A stretch of DNA of 45,463 nucleotides from Herbiconiux sp. (GTDB lineage Bacteria; Actinomycetota; Actinomycetes; Actinomycetales; Microbacteriaceae): positions 1 to 45,463 of the forward strand of contig NZ_JAHFUY010000034.1 in assembly GCF_023264895.1 (NCBI RefSeq), in the 5' to 3' direction. This document shows positions 7,882-15,912 of this stretch, in pieces; the stretch's first letter is position 1, and each line of letters starts with the position of its first letter. Under the pieces are notes generated by a model. The model ran no database searches. It was not told the origin of the DNA and saw only the letters and a program-made list of their open reading frames with translations. The position numbers and the translations under genes are program-made.

Positions 7882-9396
7882 TCAGTCCCACAGCACCGTC
7901 GGGTTCTCGGCGGCCATGTCGACCGAGGGAGTGCCGAGCGACGGGCCGAACAGCAGGCTGCAGACGCCGGTCTGCCCGTTCTGGGTGCACGGCGCCTCGA
8001 CGTCGATCGAGCCGACGTAGTCGCCCTGCGCGAGGGTGGGGTTGTCGTAGCTGAGCGTCGCCTCGAGCGAGTCGAGTGTCGTGATGGTGTCGGCGGGCAG
8101 CGTGCGCTTGATGGTGCCGTCGGTGAGCTGCGTGCCGTCGTCGAGCGTGGGCTGCAGGTCGAGCCCGCAGCCGGCGACGAGCGATGTGGAGGCGACGCAG
8201 GCGTCGACCGCGGCGCGCACGAGGCTCCGGAACTGGGCGAGCCCGGCCTCGGAGAGCTCGGCGGTGGTGTCGGAGAAGTCGGCCGTGGAGTACGGATCGG
8301 TGACCACGACGGTCGGGGTTCCGGCGATCGTGAAGTTCGGCAGGGGAGTGGCGAGCTCGTAGGTGCCCGGGAAGACCTGCAGGTCGTCGCCCTCGGCCGG
8401 CTGGCCGTTGACCGTGACGTCGAGCCCGTCGAACTGGCCGAGCGGCAGGTAGGCGAGGCCGCCGTTGATCTCCCACACGCCGTCGTCGTCGTAGTCGAGC
8501 ACCGAGAACTCGGTGTCGACGGACGAGCCGCCGATCGAATACGAAGTGGTCACGATGGAGGAGCCGTTGTCGGTCACCTCGTTGAGGATCGTGATGTCCG
8601 TGATGGCGCCGAGCTCGGCGGAGGCGGCCAGGACGTGCCCGGTGAGGAGGGTGTCGTCCTCCGGCTCGTCGCTGATCAGGCTGAGCGCGGTCTCGGCGTC
8701 GCCCTCGGAGACAGCGGTGAGGTAGTCGGTGACGACGACCGAGGGGGAGTCGCCGGCGTCGCCGCCCGATCCACCCGCGCCGGGGTCGCTCCCGGCGGAG
8801 CCCGCGAACTGGTTGACCAGCACGACGGCGATCACGATGACTATCACGAGAAGCAGGGCGACGCCGCCGAGGATGATGCCGACGATGGCACCGGTGCCGA
8901 GGCGCTTGCGCGGGGGCTGGGGGCCCTGCGGTCCCTGGGGGCCCTGGGGGCCGTTGCCCTGGCCTGAGGCCTGGGGGTAGCCGGGGTGGGGCTGCTGCTG
9001 GCCGTAGGGCTGCTGGGGCTGGTTCGTCTGGGGGTAGCCGGGGTGGCGCTGCTGGCCGTACGGCTGCTGAGGCTGGTTCGCCTGCGGGTAGCCGGGATGC
9101 GGCTGCTGCTGGCCGTAGGGCTGCTGAGGTGCTGGGGGCTGCTGGTACGCGGGCTGCTGGTACTGAGGCGGCTGGTACTGGGGAGGCTGCTGGCCTGGGT
9201 AGGTCGGATACGGCGGTGCCGCATCCGGTGCACCCTGGGCCGTGGGCGGCGTGCCGGGCGCACCCTGCGCCGGGGCCGGTGCATCCGGAGCACCCTGCGC
9301 GGGGCCCGCCGCATCCTGAGCGCCCTGCGCCGGAGGCTGCTCAGGCGCCCCCTGGGCGTCGCGTCGCTGGTCGTCGGCCTGGTCGTCGTTGCTCAT
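7882..9396 (-). CDS. Pro/Gln-rich single-pass membrane protein with extracellular domain
   Basis: 504 residues, family not recognised. Residues 1 to about 165 are low complexity: repeated AQGAPDA-type units, then three repeats of PQQPYGQQ-(Q)-HPGYPQ-type. One membrane helix follows a KRLG stop-transfer signal (GAIVGIILGGVALLLVIVIV). The C-terminal part of roughly 300 residues is predicted outside the cell and has four cysteines, in ACVASTSLVAGC and APCTQNGQTGVC, possibly forming disulfides. The layout resembles actinobacterial DUF4352- or DUF4190-type surface proteins, but no assignment is safe. ATG 9396 has GGGAGG upstream. It is divergent from hemE and precedes hemA on the same strand. Confidence 0.8.
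   Translation of the reverse strand: MSNDDQADDQRRDAQGAPEQPPAQGAQDAAGPAQGAPDAPAPAQGAPGTPPTAQGAPDAAPPYPTYPGQQPPQYQPPQYQQPAYQQPPAPQQPYGQQQPHPGYPQANQPQQPYGQQRHPGYPQTNQPQQPYGQQQPHPGYPQASGQGNGPQGPQGPQGPQPPRKRLGTGAIVGIILGGVALLLVIVIVIAVVLVNQFAGSAGSDPGAGGSGGDAGDSPSVVVTDYLTAVSEGDAETALSLISDEPEDDTLLTGHVLAASAELGAITDITILNEVTDNGSSIVTTSYSIGGSSVDTEFSVLDYDDDGVWEINGGLAYLPLGQFDGLDVTVNGQPAEGDDLQVFPGTYELATPLPNFTIAGTPTVVVTDPYSTADFSDTTAELSEAGLAQFRSLVRAAVDACVASTSLVAGCGLDLQPTLDDGTQLTDGTIKRTLPADTITTLDSLEATLSYDNPTLAQGDYVGSIDVEAPCTQNGQTGVCSLLFGPSLGTPSVDMAAENPTVLWD
8974..9126 (-). repeat. In-gene tandem repeat coding PQQPYGQQ-HPGYPQ units
   Basis: Three imperfect copies of a 17-18-codon unit (consensus PQQPYGQQqHPGYPQxNQ) occur in the cytoplasmic N-terminal part of the membrane protein. 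Proline/glutamine/tyrosine repeats of this kind are usually disordered and vary in copy number between strains. Confidence 0.8.
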
Positions 9397-9469
9397 GGAG
9401 CCTCCCCGTCTGCGTCCTGTCTACCACCTGGGACCGACGGCGGCCCAGCCTCCGCGCATCCGTGTTCCG

Positions 9470-9475
9470 TAGGAT
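9470..9475 (+). promoter_or_regulatory. -10 box TAGGAT of leaderless hemE promoter
   Basis: TAGGAT, six bases, then GTG at 9482. This spacing favours GTG 9482 over the in-frame GTG at 9476, which would lie directly against the -10 box. Confidence 0.65.
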
Positions 9476-9481
9476 GTGGCG

Positions 9482-10693
9482 GTGACTCTGCCCGCGAACC
9501 ATCCCCTCGAAGACGGCCGTACGAGCGCATCCGCTCTGGTCACCACCTACCGCGGAACGCGCGGTGACCGCACGCCGGTGTGGTTCATGCGGCAGGCCGG
9601 CCGGTCGCTGCCGGAGTACCGCGAGCTGCGCGTGGGCACCCGGATGCTGGACGCCTGCCTCGACCCGGCCATGGCCAGTGAGATCACGCTGCAGCCGGTG
9701 CGGCGGCACGGGGTCGACGCGGGGATCTTCTTCAGCGACATCGTCATCCCGCTGAAGCTCGCCGGGGTCGACGTCGAGATCGAGCCGGGGCGCGGCCCCG
9801 TGCTCGCGAAGCCCGTGCGCACGCTCGCCGACGTCTCGGCCCTCCCCGATCCGGCCGGCGCCGACTTCTCGGCCATCGCCGAGGGCGTCGCCCTGACCGT
9901 GGCGGCTCTCGGCAGCACGCCGCTGATCGGGTTCGCCGGGGCGCCGTTCACGCTCGCGGCCTACCTCGTGGAGGGCGGCCCGTCGAAAGATCACATCCGC
10001 GCCCGCACCCTCATGCACTCCGACCCCGAGGCCTGGGACGGCCTGCTCACCTGGGCCGCCGACGTCACGGGCGCCTTCCTGCGCTCGCAGGTGCTCGCAG
10101 GCACGAGTGCGGCGCAGCTGTTCGACTCGTGGGTGGGGTCGCTGTCGAAGGCCGACTATGTGGCGCGGGTGGCCCCGTACTCCGCCCGCGCGCTCGCCGC
10201 CATCCGGGACCTCGACGTGCCCGTGGTGCACTTCGGTGTGGGCAGCGGCGAGGTGCTGGCCGAGATGCGGGACGTGGGGCAGCGCGGCGGATCGGGCGCT
10301 TCTCGCGTGGATGGTTCGGGTGCTTCTCGCGTGGATGGTTCGGGTGCTCCTCGCGTGGATGGTTCGGTCGCTCCTCGCGTCGACGCCGTGGGGGTCGACT
10401 GGCGGATCCCGCTCGACGAGGCGGCTCGGCGGCTGGGTGGGTCGGTGACGGTGCAGGGCAACGTCGATCCGGCGCTGCTGGCGGCTCCGTGGCCGGTGCT
10501 CGAGGCGCACGTGCTCGACGTGCTGCGGCGCGGGCGGAGCGCCAGGGCGCACGTGCTGAATCTGGGGCACGGGGTTCCGCCGGAGACGGATCCCGACGTG
10601 CTGACGCGGATCGTCGAGCTCGTGCACGCGCAGGGCGGGGCGGATGGCTCGATCGGGTCGGATGGCGGGTCGGACGGGACGAGCGGGTCGTGA
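9482..10693 (+). CDS. hemE: Uroporphyrinogen decarboxylase
   Basis: Converts uroporphyrinogen III to coproporphyrinogen III by four decarboxylations. The substrate-binding signatures are clear: TPVWFMRQAGRSLPEYRE near the N-terminus and the FFSDIVIPL, GFAGAPFTLAAYL and HFGVGSGEVL blocks. At 403 residues it is about 45 longer than usual. Residues 270-301 are four copies of an 8-residue repeat, G-S-x-A-[SP]-R-V-D, inserted between HFGVGSGEVLAEMRDVG and the conserved VGVDWRIPLDEA. The C-terminus ends in a Gly/Ser/Asp-rich tail. The stop overlaps the start of cgoX (GTGA). Confidence 0.96.
   Translation: MTLPANHPLEDGRTSASALVTTYRGTRGDRTPVWFMRQAGRSLPEYRELRVGTRMLDACLDPAMASEITLQPVRRHGVDAGIFFSDIVIPLKLAGVDVEIEPGRGPVLAKPVRTLADVSALPDPAGADFSAIAEGVALTVAALGSTPLIGFAGAPFTLAAYLVEGGPSKDHIRARTLMHSDPEAWDGLLTWAADVTGAFLRSQVLAGTSAAQLFDSWVGSLSKADYVARVAPYSARALAAIRDLDVPVVHFGVGSGEVLAEMRDVGQRGGSGASRVDGSGASRVDGSGAPRVDGSVAPRVDAVGVDWRIPLDEAARRLGGSVTVQGNVDPALLAAPWPVLEAHVLDVLRRGRSARAHVLNLGHGVPPETDPDVLTRIVELVHAQGGADGSIGSDGGSDGTSGS
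10289..10384 (+). repeat. 24-bp tandem repeat x4 inside hemE
   Basis: Four 24-bp units (10289-10312, 10313-10336, 10337-10360, 10361-10384) encode GSGASRVD, GSGASRVD, GSGAPRVD and GSVAPRVD. Units 2 and 3 differ by a single base. The array keeps the hemE frame and sits in a loop position just before the conserved VGVDW block. Confidence 0.93.
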
Positions 10694-12417
10694 GCGATCC
10701 GGAGCTCGGACGCCCCGGCTCGTCGCCGGAGGCGGAAGGCCGGGACACCGACTGCGACGTGGTCGTGGTGGGCGGAGGTGTCGCCGGGCTCGTGATGGCG
10801 CGGCAGCTGGCCCGGTTGGGACTGTCGGTGACCGTGGTGGAGGAGCGCCCGGCGCTCGGCGGATTCGTGGCCTCCCACGTGGTGGCCGGCGTGCGACTCG
10901 ACGCCGGGGCCGAGAGCTTCGCCACCCGGAAGGGCACCGTGGCGAGCCTCGCGAAGGAGCTCGGGCTCGGCGACGACATCGTGACGCCAGCGCCGGCCGG
11001 AGCGTGGGTGGCGTGGGGCGGCGGGGCTGCTCCGCTGCCCGCTGCCGGCGTGCTCGGCATTCCCGGGGTGCCGCTCGCCGACGACGTGCGGCGCATCATC
11101 GGCTGGAGCGGATCGCTCCGCGCCTACCTCGACCGCCTCATGCCCCTCCTCCGCGTGCGCCCCGAGCACGACCTCGGCGACATCGTGCGCCGTCGCATGG
11201 GCGCGAAGGTGCTCGACCGGCTCGTGACCCCCGTGGTCGCCGGGGTGCACAGCGCCGACCCCTCTGTGGTCGACGTGCGCACCGTGGCGCCCGGCCTCAC
11301 GCAGGCGATGACCACGCAGGGGTCGCTCTCGGGCGCCGTGATGGCGCTGCGCGAGCAGGCGCCGGCCGGGTCGCAGGTGCAGGGCATCGTGGGCGGGGTG
11401 TTCCGGATCGTCGAGGCTCTCGAGGCGGATGCGCGGTTCTACGGAGTGCGGGTTGTGACGTCGGCGCGGGTGGTGGGGGTGGCGCGGCTGGGGGCGGGGT
11501 CGGTGGCGGGGGATGCGGGCTCCACGGGCGCTTCGGTGCGGACAACGCCATCTCTCGACGCCACCGAGGCGTATGCGGTGGAGGTCGTGCGCAGGGTTGG
11601 CGAAGTCCGCGACGGGGCGGCCTCCGCAAGGGCAGATGCGGGTGCGGATGCCGGTGCGGGTGCCGGTGCGGCGGCCGCGAGTGCGAATGCGGCTGCGGCG
11701 GGCACGGCGGGCGACCTCGAGACGATCCGGGCGCGGGCCGTGGTGGTGGCGACCGACTTCCGGCCGGGGCTCGCGCTTCTGGCGGGCCTCGGCGTGGGAT
11801 CGGCGGCGGCAGGCGCCACCGCGGCCCTGCCGGGGAAGACGGAGTGGCCGGAGCCGGCATCCGTGACCCTGGCCACGCTCGTGATCGACGATGCTCGGCT
11901 CGACGCGCATCCGCGGGGCAGCGGCGTGCTCGTGGCGGAGGGCACGCCCGGCGTGGCCGCCAAGGCGCTCACGCACTCGAGCGCGAAGTGGGAGTGGCTG
12001 GGCGCGAGCCTCCCCTCCGGCCGGCACGTGCTGCGGCTGTCGTACGGGCGGCGTCCGGTGCCCGCCGGAACGAAGGGGACGGCGAAGGCGGTTCGACCTG
12101 AGGCTGCCGCACCCCAGGTGGACCGCGCGACGGCGCTGAGCGACGCGAGCGCTCTGCTCGGGGTCCCGCTGCAGGATGCCGACGTGGTCGACTTCGCCCT
12201 CACCGCCTGGAACGACTCGCTCGCCTTCGCGACCGTCGGCCACAAGGCACGGGTGCGCCAGGCGCTCGCCGCGGTCGCCGAGGTGCCCGGGCTCGACGTC
12301 GTGGGCGCGTGGGTGTCCGGCACGGGACTCGCAGCCACCGTCGAGCACGCTCGAGTGACGGCCTCCGGCCTCGCGGCGGAGCTCCGAGGGGATCGCAGAC
12401 TCGACCGCGAGGACTGA
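10690..12417 (+). CDS. cgoX (hemY): Coproporphyrinogen III oxidase, FAD-dependent
   Basis: The actinobacterial HemY/CgoX enzyme, oxidising coproporphyrinogen III to coproporphyrin III with FAD. DVVVVGGGVAGLVMARQLA is the N-terminal Rossmann FAD site, followed by VVEERPALGG and DAGAESFATRKG. The C-terminal FAD motif region ends GAWVSGTGLAATVEHAR. At 575 residues it is roughly 100 longer than typical family members. Much of the excess is a low-complexity Ala/Gly stretch at about residues 270-345, including ADAGADAGAGAGAAAASANA. The GTG start overlaps the hemE stop (GTGA, 10690-10693), so the two should be co-translated. Confidence 0.94.
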   Translation: MSDPELGRPGSSPEAEGRDTDCDVVVVGGGVAGLVMARQLARLGLSVTVVEERPALGGFVASHVVAGVRLDAGAESFATRKGTVASLAKELGLGDDIVTPAPAGAWVAWGGGAAPLPAAGVLGIPGVPLADDVRRIIGWSGSLRAYLDRLMPLLRVRPEHDLGDIVRRRMGAKVLDRLVTPVVAGVHSADPSVVDVRTVAPGLTQAMTTQGSLSGAVMALREQAPAGSQVQGIVGGVFRIVEALEADARFYGVRVVTSARVVGVARLGAGSVAGDAGSTGASVRTTPSLDATEAYAVEVVRRVGEVRDGAASARADAGADAGAGAGAAAASANAAAAGTAGDLETIRARAVVVATDFRPGLALLAGLGVGSAAAGATAALPGKTEWPEPASVTLATLVIDDARLDAHPRGSGVLVAEGTPGVAAKALTHSSAKWEWLGASLPSGRHVLRLSYGRRPVPAGTKGTAKAVRPEAAAPQVDRATALSDASALLGVPLQDADVVDFALTAWNDSLAFATVGHKARVRQALAAVAEVPGLDVVGAWVSGTGLAATVEHARVTASGLAAELRGDRRLDRED

Positions 12418-12480
12418 CCGACCTGACTGACCTGGCCGACCGGCCTGGCCGACCGGCCTGGCTCACCGACCTGACTGACC
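12417..12480. repeat. Nested short repeats after cgoX
   Basis: A 16-bp direct repeat ACCGACCTGACTGACC occurs at 12417-12432 and 12465-12480. It flanks two adjacent copies of the 13-mer CCTGGCCGACCGG (12431-12456). The GGCCGACCGGCC words are nearly self-complementary, so the region can fold and may end the hemE-cgoX transcript. The region between cgoX and the next gene is otherwise promoter. Confidence 0.8.
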
Positions 12481-12531
12481 GTCGCCCGTTAACCTCTCCG
12501 CCGTCGTCATGCGGCTCCAGAGCGAGAGGAC

Positions 12532-12537
12532 TACGCT
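12532..12537 (+). promoter_or_regulatory. -10 box TACGCT upstream of the YtxH-like gene
   Basis: TACGCT lies 34 bases before the ATG at 12572, giving a leader of roughly 28 nt that contains a GGAG ribosome site (12563-12566). This contrasts with the leaderless promoters elsewhere. Confidence 0.4.
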
Positions 12538-12571
12538 GGTGGAGACCTTGAAGTCATCGATCGGAGATCAC

Positions 12572-13057
12572 ATGCGCGGAAAGATCGTGTTCGTCGTCGG
12601 CCTGGCCACAGGGTATGTCCTGGGCACCCGCGCCGGTCGTGAGAGGTACGAGCAGATCAAGGCCGGTGCCGAGAAGGTGTGGAGCACTCCCACCGTTCAG
12701 GCCGGCGTGGAGAAGGTGCAGGAGATCGCCGGAGCCCGTGTCGACGTGGCGAAGGCCAAGCTGTCGCGCCAGGCCCGCAACGCTCTCGCCTCGCTCATCG
12801 GTCGTGAGCCGCTGAGCGACCCGAAGCAGTCGAGCCGCCCCGGGTCGAAGGCCCCGACGGCTCGGAAGCCCGCCACGAGGCCGAGTTCCGCTGCCGGCAC
12901 GGCGGCCAAGCCGGCCGCTGCGAAGAGCGCCCCCGCGAGGTCGACCACCGCGAAGCCGTCCGCGGAGAAGTCGACCTCCGCCAAGACGACCTCTGCGAAG
13001 CCCACCGCCGCGACGTCCGGCGCCGCGACGTCCGACTCGTCCGATTCGGGCGAGTAG
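12572..13057 (+). CDS. YtxH-like small protein with Lys/Ala/Ser/Thr tail
   Basis: 161 residues. It opens with a short hydrophobic segment, KIVFVVGLATGYVLGTRAG, then RERYEQI and amphipathic helix. This is the pattern of YtxH-type envelope-stress proteins, common next to Holin-X and DUF3618 genes in actinobacteria. From about residue 85 the sequence is a low-complexity tail rich in K, A, S, T and P, somewhat histone-like in composition. ATG 12572 is chosen because GGAG is well placed and the hydrophobic segment then starts the protein. The molecular role is unknown. It is the first gene of a three-gene membrane set inside the heme locus. Confidence 0.75.
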   Translation: MRGKIVFVVGLATGYVLGTRAGRERYEQIKAGAEKVWSTPTVQAGVEKVQEIAGARVDVAKAKLSRQARNALASLIGREPLSDPKQSSRPGSKAPTARKPATRPSSAAGTAAKPAAAKSAPARSTTAKPSAEKSTSAKTTSAKPTAATSGAATSDSSDSGE

Positions 13058-13079
13058 CCCGAGAACTGGAGTACACCCC

Positions 13080-13487
13080 GTGACCGAAGAACGCGACAAG
13101 CGCGCTCGCCGCTCGCTCGTCTCCCTGTTCGCCGAGCTCCCCACGCTCGTCATCCAGCTCCTGAAAGACGAGATCGAGAACCTCAAGCGCGAACTCACCG
13201 CGCGGCTGGCGAAGCTCGGCATCGGCATCGGCCTGTTCGTGGCCGCCGCCCTCTTCGCCTTCTTCGCTCTCGCGACCCTGATCGCCGCGGCGGTGCTCGG
13301 CATCGCCACGGCGCTTCCGGCCTGGCTCGCAGCTCTGATCGTGGCGGGCGGGCTCCTCATCCTCACCGCCATCCTCGTCCTGGTCGGCGTCTCGTCGCTG
13401 AAGAAGGGCCTGCCACCCGTGCCCGAGGATGCGATCTCGAGCATCAAGAAGGACATCAACACGGTCAAGGGATTGGGCCAGCCATGA
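13080..13487 (+). CDS. Actinobacterial Holin-X family membrane protein
   Basis: 135 residues resembling PF07332-type (Holin superfamily III) proteins. An amphipathic N-terminal helix (SLFAELPTLVIQLLKDEIEN) is followed by two long hydrophobic helices at about residues 45-70 and 78-103, then a charged tail. Despite the name these are chromosomal membrane proteins of unknown role, not phage genes; no phage genes are near. GTG 13080 has GGAG eight bases upstream. The stop overlaps the DUF3618 start (ATGA). Confidence 0.85.
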   Translation: MTEERDKRARRSLVSLFAELPTLVIQLLKDEIENLKRELTARLAKLGIGIGLFVAAALFAFFALATLIAAAVLGIATALPAWLAALIVAGGLLILTAILVLVGVSSLKKGLPPVPEDAISSIKKDINTVKGLGQP

Positions 13488-13777
13488 GCGAAGCAGCGGA
13501 CAAGTCGAAGGCCGCCGTCTCGCCGGCCGACCGCAGCAGCACCGAGCTGCAGGCCGACATCGAGAAGACCCGCGCCGACCTCCGGGCCACGCTCGACGCG
13601 ATCGAGTTCCGGCTCAACGTGCCCAAGCAGGCCAGGCACGCCGCGCACCGCGTGAAGAGCAGAGTCAAGCGCTTCCAGGCTGCCAACCCGGCGGCCTTCG
13701 CCGCGGTCGTGGCCGGAGCCGCCGCCCTCGTCGTGACCGTCGGCGTGCTCGGCTACCGCTCGGCCTCTCGCCGCTAG
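13484..13777 (+). CDS. DUF3618 family protein
   Basis: 97 residues. RSSTELQADIEKTRADLRAT with LDAIEFRLNVPKQ is the DUF3618 signature, a helical segment followed by one C-terminal membrane helix (AAVVAGAAALVVTVGVLG). Function unknown. The ATG overlaps the previous stop (ATGA), so it is translationally coupled to the Holin-X protein, with which it is often paired in actinobacteria. Confidence 0.85.
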   Translation: MSEAADKSKAAVSPADRSSTELQADIEKTRADLRATLDAIEFRLNVPKQARHAAHRVKSRVKRFQAANPAAFAAVVAGAAALVVTVGVLGYRSASRR

Positions 13778-13900
13778 CCATCCCGCGGGCGCCTCGCGGC
13801 GCATCCGCTGGTCAGCGAGAGCAACAGCAGCAGCAACAGATTCACCATCAGCAACACCCCCAGCACCGCCGCACCACACCGCACCGAAATGAAGAGGATC

Positions 13901-14647
13901 ATGACTGACGACCCGACAGTCGCACCCACCGAGACCCACACCGCCCGCGACATCGAGGGATCCGACCCCGTTCCGGTGGTGGGGTACACGCTCTGGGCCG
14001 TCTTCCGCCGCAACCCCGACCAGCCGCTCGCGATCGACGGGCACGACGTGGCCGGCGCGCTCGAGGAGGTCGACGCCGCCATCGCCATGATCGAGGACGA
14101 AGACGTCATGGTGCGCGGCATCTACGACGTCTCGGGCCTCCGCTCGGATGCCGACATCATGGTGTGGCTCCACGGCAGCGTGCCCGAGACCCTGCAGTGG
14201 GCGCTCCGCCAGCTGCGCCGCACGAGCCTGTTCGTGACCCTCCTCCCCACCTGGAACGCGATGGGCGTGCACCGCGACGCCGAGTTCTCCGCCAACCACC
14301 TCCCCGCGTTCATGCGCGGCAAGGAGCCGGCGGCGTGGCTCACGGTCTACCCGTTCGTGCGCTCGTACGAGTGGTACATCCTCCCCGAGGAGGAGCGCCG
14401 CCGAATGCTCGCCGAGCACGGCCGGCAGGGTGCTCAGTACCGCTCGGTTCTCACCAACACCGTGGCGTCGTTCGCGCTCGGCGATTACGAGTGGATCCTG
14501 GCCCTCGAAGACGACGACCTGCTGAACCTGGTCGACCTCATGCGCCACCTGCGGGCGACGGATGCGCGGCTCCACGTGCGCGAGGAGGTCCCCTTCTACA
14601 CGGGGCGCCGGATCGAGGTCGCCGAGATCGTGGAGGTGCTGCAGTGA
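13901..14647 (+). CDS. chdC (hemQ): Coproheme decarboxylase (HemQ)
   Basis: Last step of the coproporphyrin-dependent pathway: H2O2-driven decarboxylation of two propionates of coproheme III, giving heme b. Chlorite dismutase fold, 248 residues. By alignment with actinobacterial ChdC, Y150 in TVYPFVRSYEWY is the catalytic tyrosine, H173 in MLAEHGRQG the proximal heme ligand, and H133 in NHLPAFM the distal histidine. The Y150-H173 spacing (23) and H133-Y150 spacing (17) match the Corynebacterium enzyme as I recall it. ATG 13901 is preferred over ATG 13889 because AGAGG precedes it. The stop overlaps the cpfC start (GTGA). Confidence 0.95.
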   Translation: MTDDPTVAPTETHTARDIEGSDPVPVVGYTLWAVFRRNPDQPLAIDGHDVAGALEEVDAAIAMIEDEDVMVRGIYDVSGLRSDADIMVWLHGSVPETLQWALRQLRRTSLFVTLLPTWNAMGVHRDAEFSANHLPAFMRGKEPAAWLTVYPFVRSYEWYILPEEERRRMLAEHGRQGAQYRSVLTNTVASFALGDYEWILALEDDDLLNLVDLMRHLRATDARLHVREEVPFYTGRRIEVAEIVEVLQ

Positions 14648-15912
14648 GCGCCGTGAACCTGGGATCCGGAGACGCCGGAGCGGACTCGGCCGTGGATTCA
14701 TCCGGCACCCCCGCCCCCGTCGTGCTCGCGGCGAGCCCGGCTGCTCTGCACGGTCCGGAGCACGTCACCGTGCCCGTGGCCTACGACGCCATCCTGCTCG
14801 CCTCGTTCGGCGGGCCGGAGGGGCAGGACGACGTGATCCCGTTCCTCCGCAACGTGACCCGTGGCCGTGGCATCCCCGACGAGCGGCTCGAGGAGGTGGC
14901 GCACCACTACCGCGCCTTCGACGGAATCAGCCCGATCAACGCCCAGAATCGCGCCCTCAAGGCCGCACTCGAGGCCGAGATCGCCGAGCGCGGCCTCGAC
15001 CTGCCTGTGCTCTGGGGCAACCGCAACTGGGACCCCTACCTCCGCGACGCCCTCGTCGAGGCCGACGAACGCGGCTACCGCTCGCTCATCGCCGTCGCGA
15101 CGAGCGCCTACAGCTCGTACTCCAGCTGTCGGCAGTACCGCGAGGACTTCGCGATCGCACTCGACGAGACCGGCCTCGGCGGACGCATCACGATCGACAA
15201 GGTGCGGCAGTTCTTCGACCACCCCGGATTCGTGCGCCCCTTCATCGACGGCGTGCGCGACGCTCTGGCCGACATCGAGGCGCGCTTCGAGGGGATCGAT
15301 CTCGCGCGCGAGGTCGAGGTGCTCTTCACGACCCACTCCATCCCGACGGCCGATGCCGATCGCTCTGGCCCTGCAGCCCGCGGATTCGGCGCAGGCGGTG
15401 CCTACGCCGCACAGCACGAGGCCGTGGCCGAGGTGGTCATGATGGCTGCGGCCGGCGGTGGCACGGGCGGAACCGGCACCGGAGCCTCCGGCCCGGCCAT
15501 CTCGTGGCAGCTCGTGTACCAGTCGCGATCCGGGCCGCCGAGCCAGCCGTGGCTGGAACCCGACATCAACGATGCGATCGCCGAGCTGCCCGCCCGTGGC
15601 ATCCGTGCCGTCGTGATCGTGCCGCTCGGCTTCGTGAGCGACCACATGGAGGTGCTCTGGGATCTCGACAACGAGGCGCTCACGAGCTGCGAGGAGCACG
15701 GCCTCTACGGGGTGCGCACGCCCACGCCCGGTATCGACCCCGCTTACGTCAAGGGTCTCGTCGACCTCGTGCTCGAGCGCGTTCACGGCACCGCCGTGGC
15801 TGCGCGGCCGGCCGTGACGCAGCTCGGACCGTGGTACGACGTCTGCCGCCCCGGTTGCTGCGAGAACGTGCGGCTCGGCTTCAAGCCCGCTGTCTCCGGA
15901 ATAGCGCCGTGA
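14644..15912 (+). CDS. cpfC (hemH): Coproporphyrin III ferrochelatase
   Basis: Inserts Fe2+ into coproporphyrin III to give coproheme. The ferrochelatase core starts at YDAILLASFGGPEG and continues through GISPINAQNRAL, GNRNWDPYL and the catalytic histidine in FTTHSIPTAD. The C-terminus, WYDVCRPGCCENVRLG, supplies clustered cysteines that with a cysteine in SSYSSCRQYRED could hold the [2Fe-2S] cluster known in actinobacterial ferrochelatases. At 422 residues it has an extended N-terminus (about 40 residues) and a Gly/Thr/Ala-rich insertion near 15445-15500. GTG 14644 overlaps the chdC stop; GTG 14653 is a possible alternative. Confidence 0.95.
   Translation: MSAVNLGSGDAGADSAVDSSGTPAPVVLAASPAALHGPEHVTVPVAYDAILLASFGGPEGQDDVIPFLRNVTRGRGIPDERLEEVAHHYRAFDGISPINAQNRALKAALEAEIAERGLDLPVLWGNRNWDPYLRDALVEADERGYRSLIAVATSAYSSYSSCRQYREDFAIALDETGLGGRITIDKVRQFFDHPGFVRPFIDGVRDALADIEARFEGIDLAREVEVLFTTHSIPTADADRSGPAARGFGAGGAYAAQHEAVAEVVMMAAAGGGTGGTGTGASGPAISWQLVYQSRSGPPSQPWLEPDINDAIAELPARGIRAVVIVPLGFVSDHMEVLWDLDNEALTSCEEHGLYGVRTPTPGIDPAYVKGLVDLVLERVHGTAVAARPAVTQLGPWYDVCRPGCCENVRLGFKPAVSGIAP

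Noticed and set aside
10156..12348. 730-codon minus-strand frame opposite hemE/cgoX
   Set aside because: It shadows two well-supported heme genes; low-complexity Arg/His sequence.
13080..13487. Phage holin suggesting a prophage
   Set aside because: Holin-X proteins are chromosomal in actinobacteria; no endolysin, integrase or structural genes are present.
12554..14701. 715-codon minus-strand frame opposite the membrane trio and chdC
   Set aside because: It is antisense to four genes with recognisable families and has no motif of its own.
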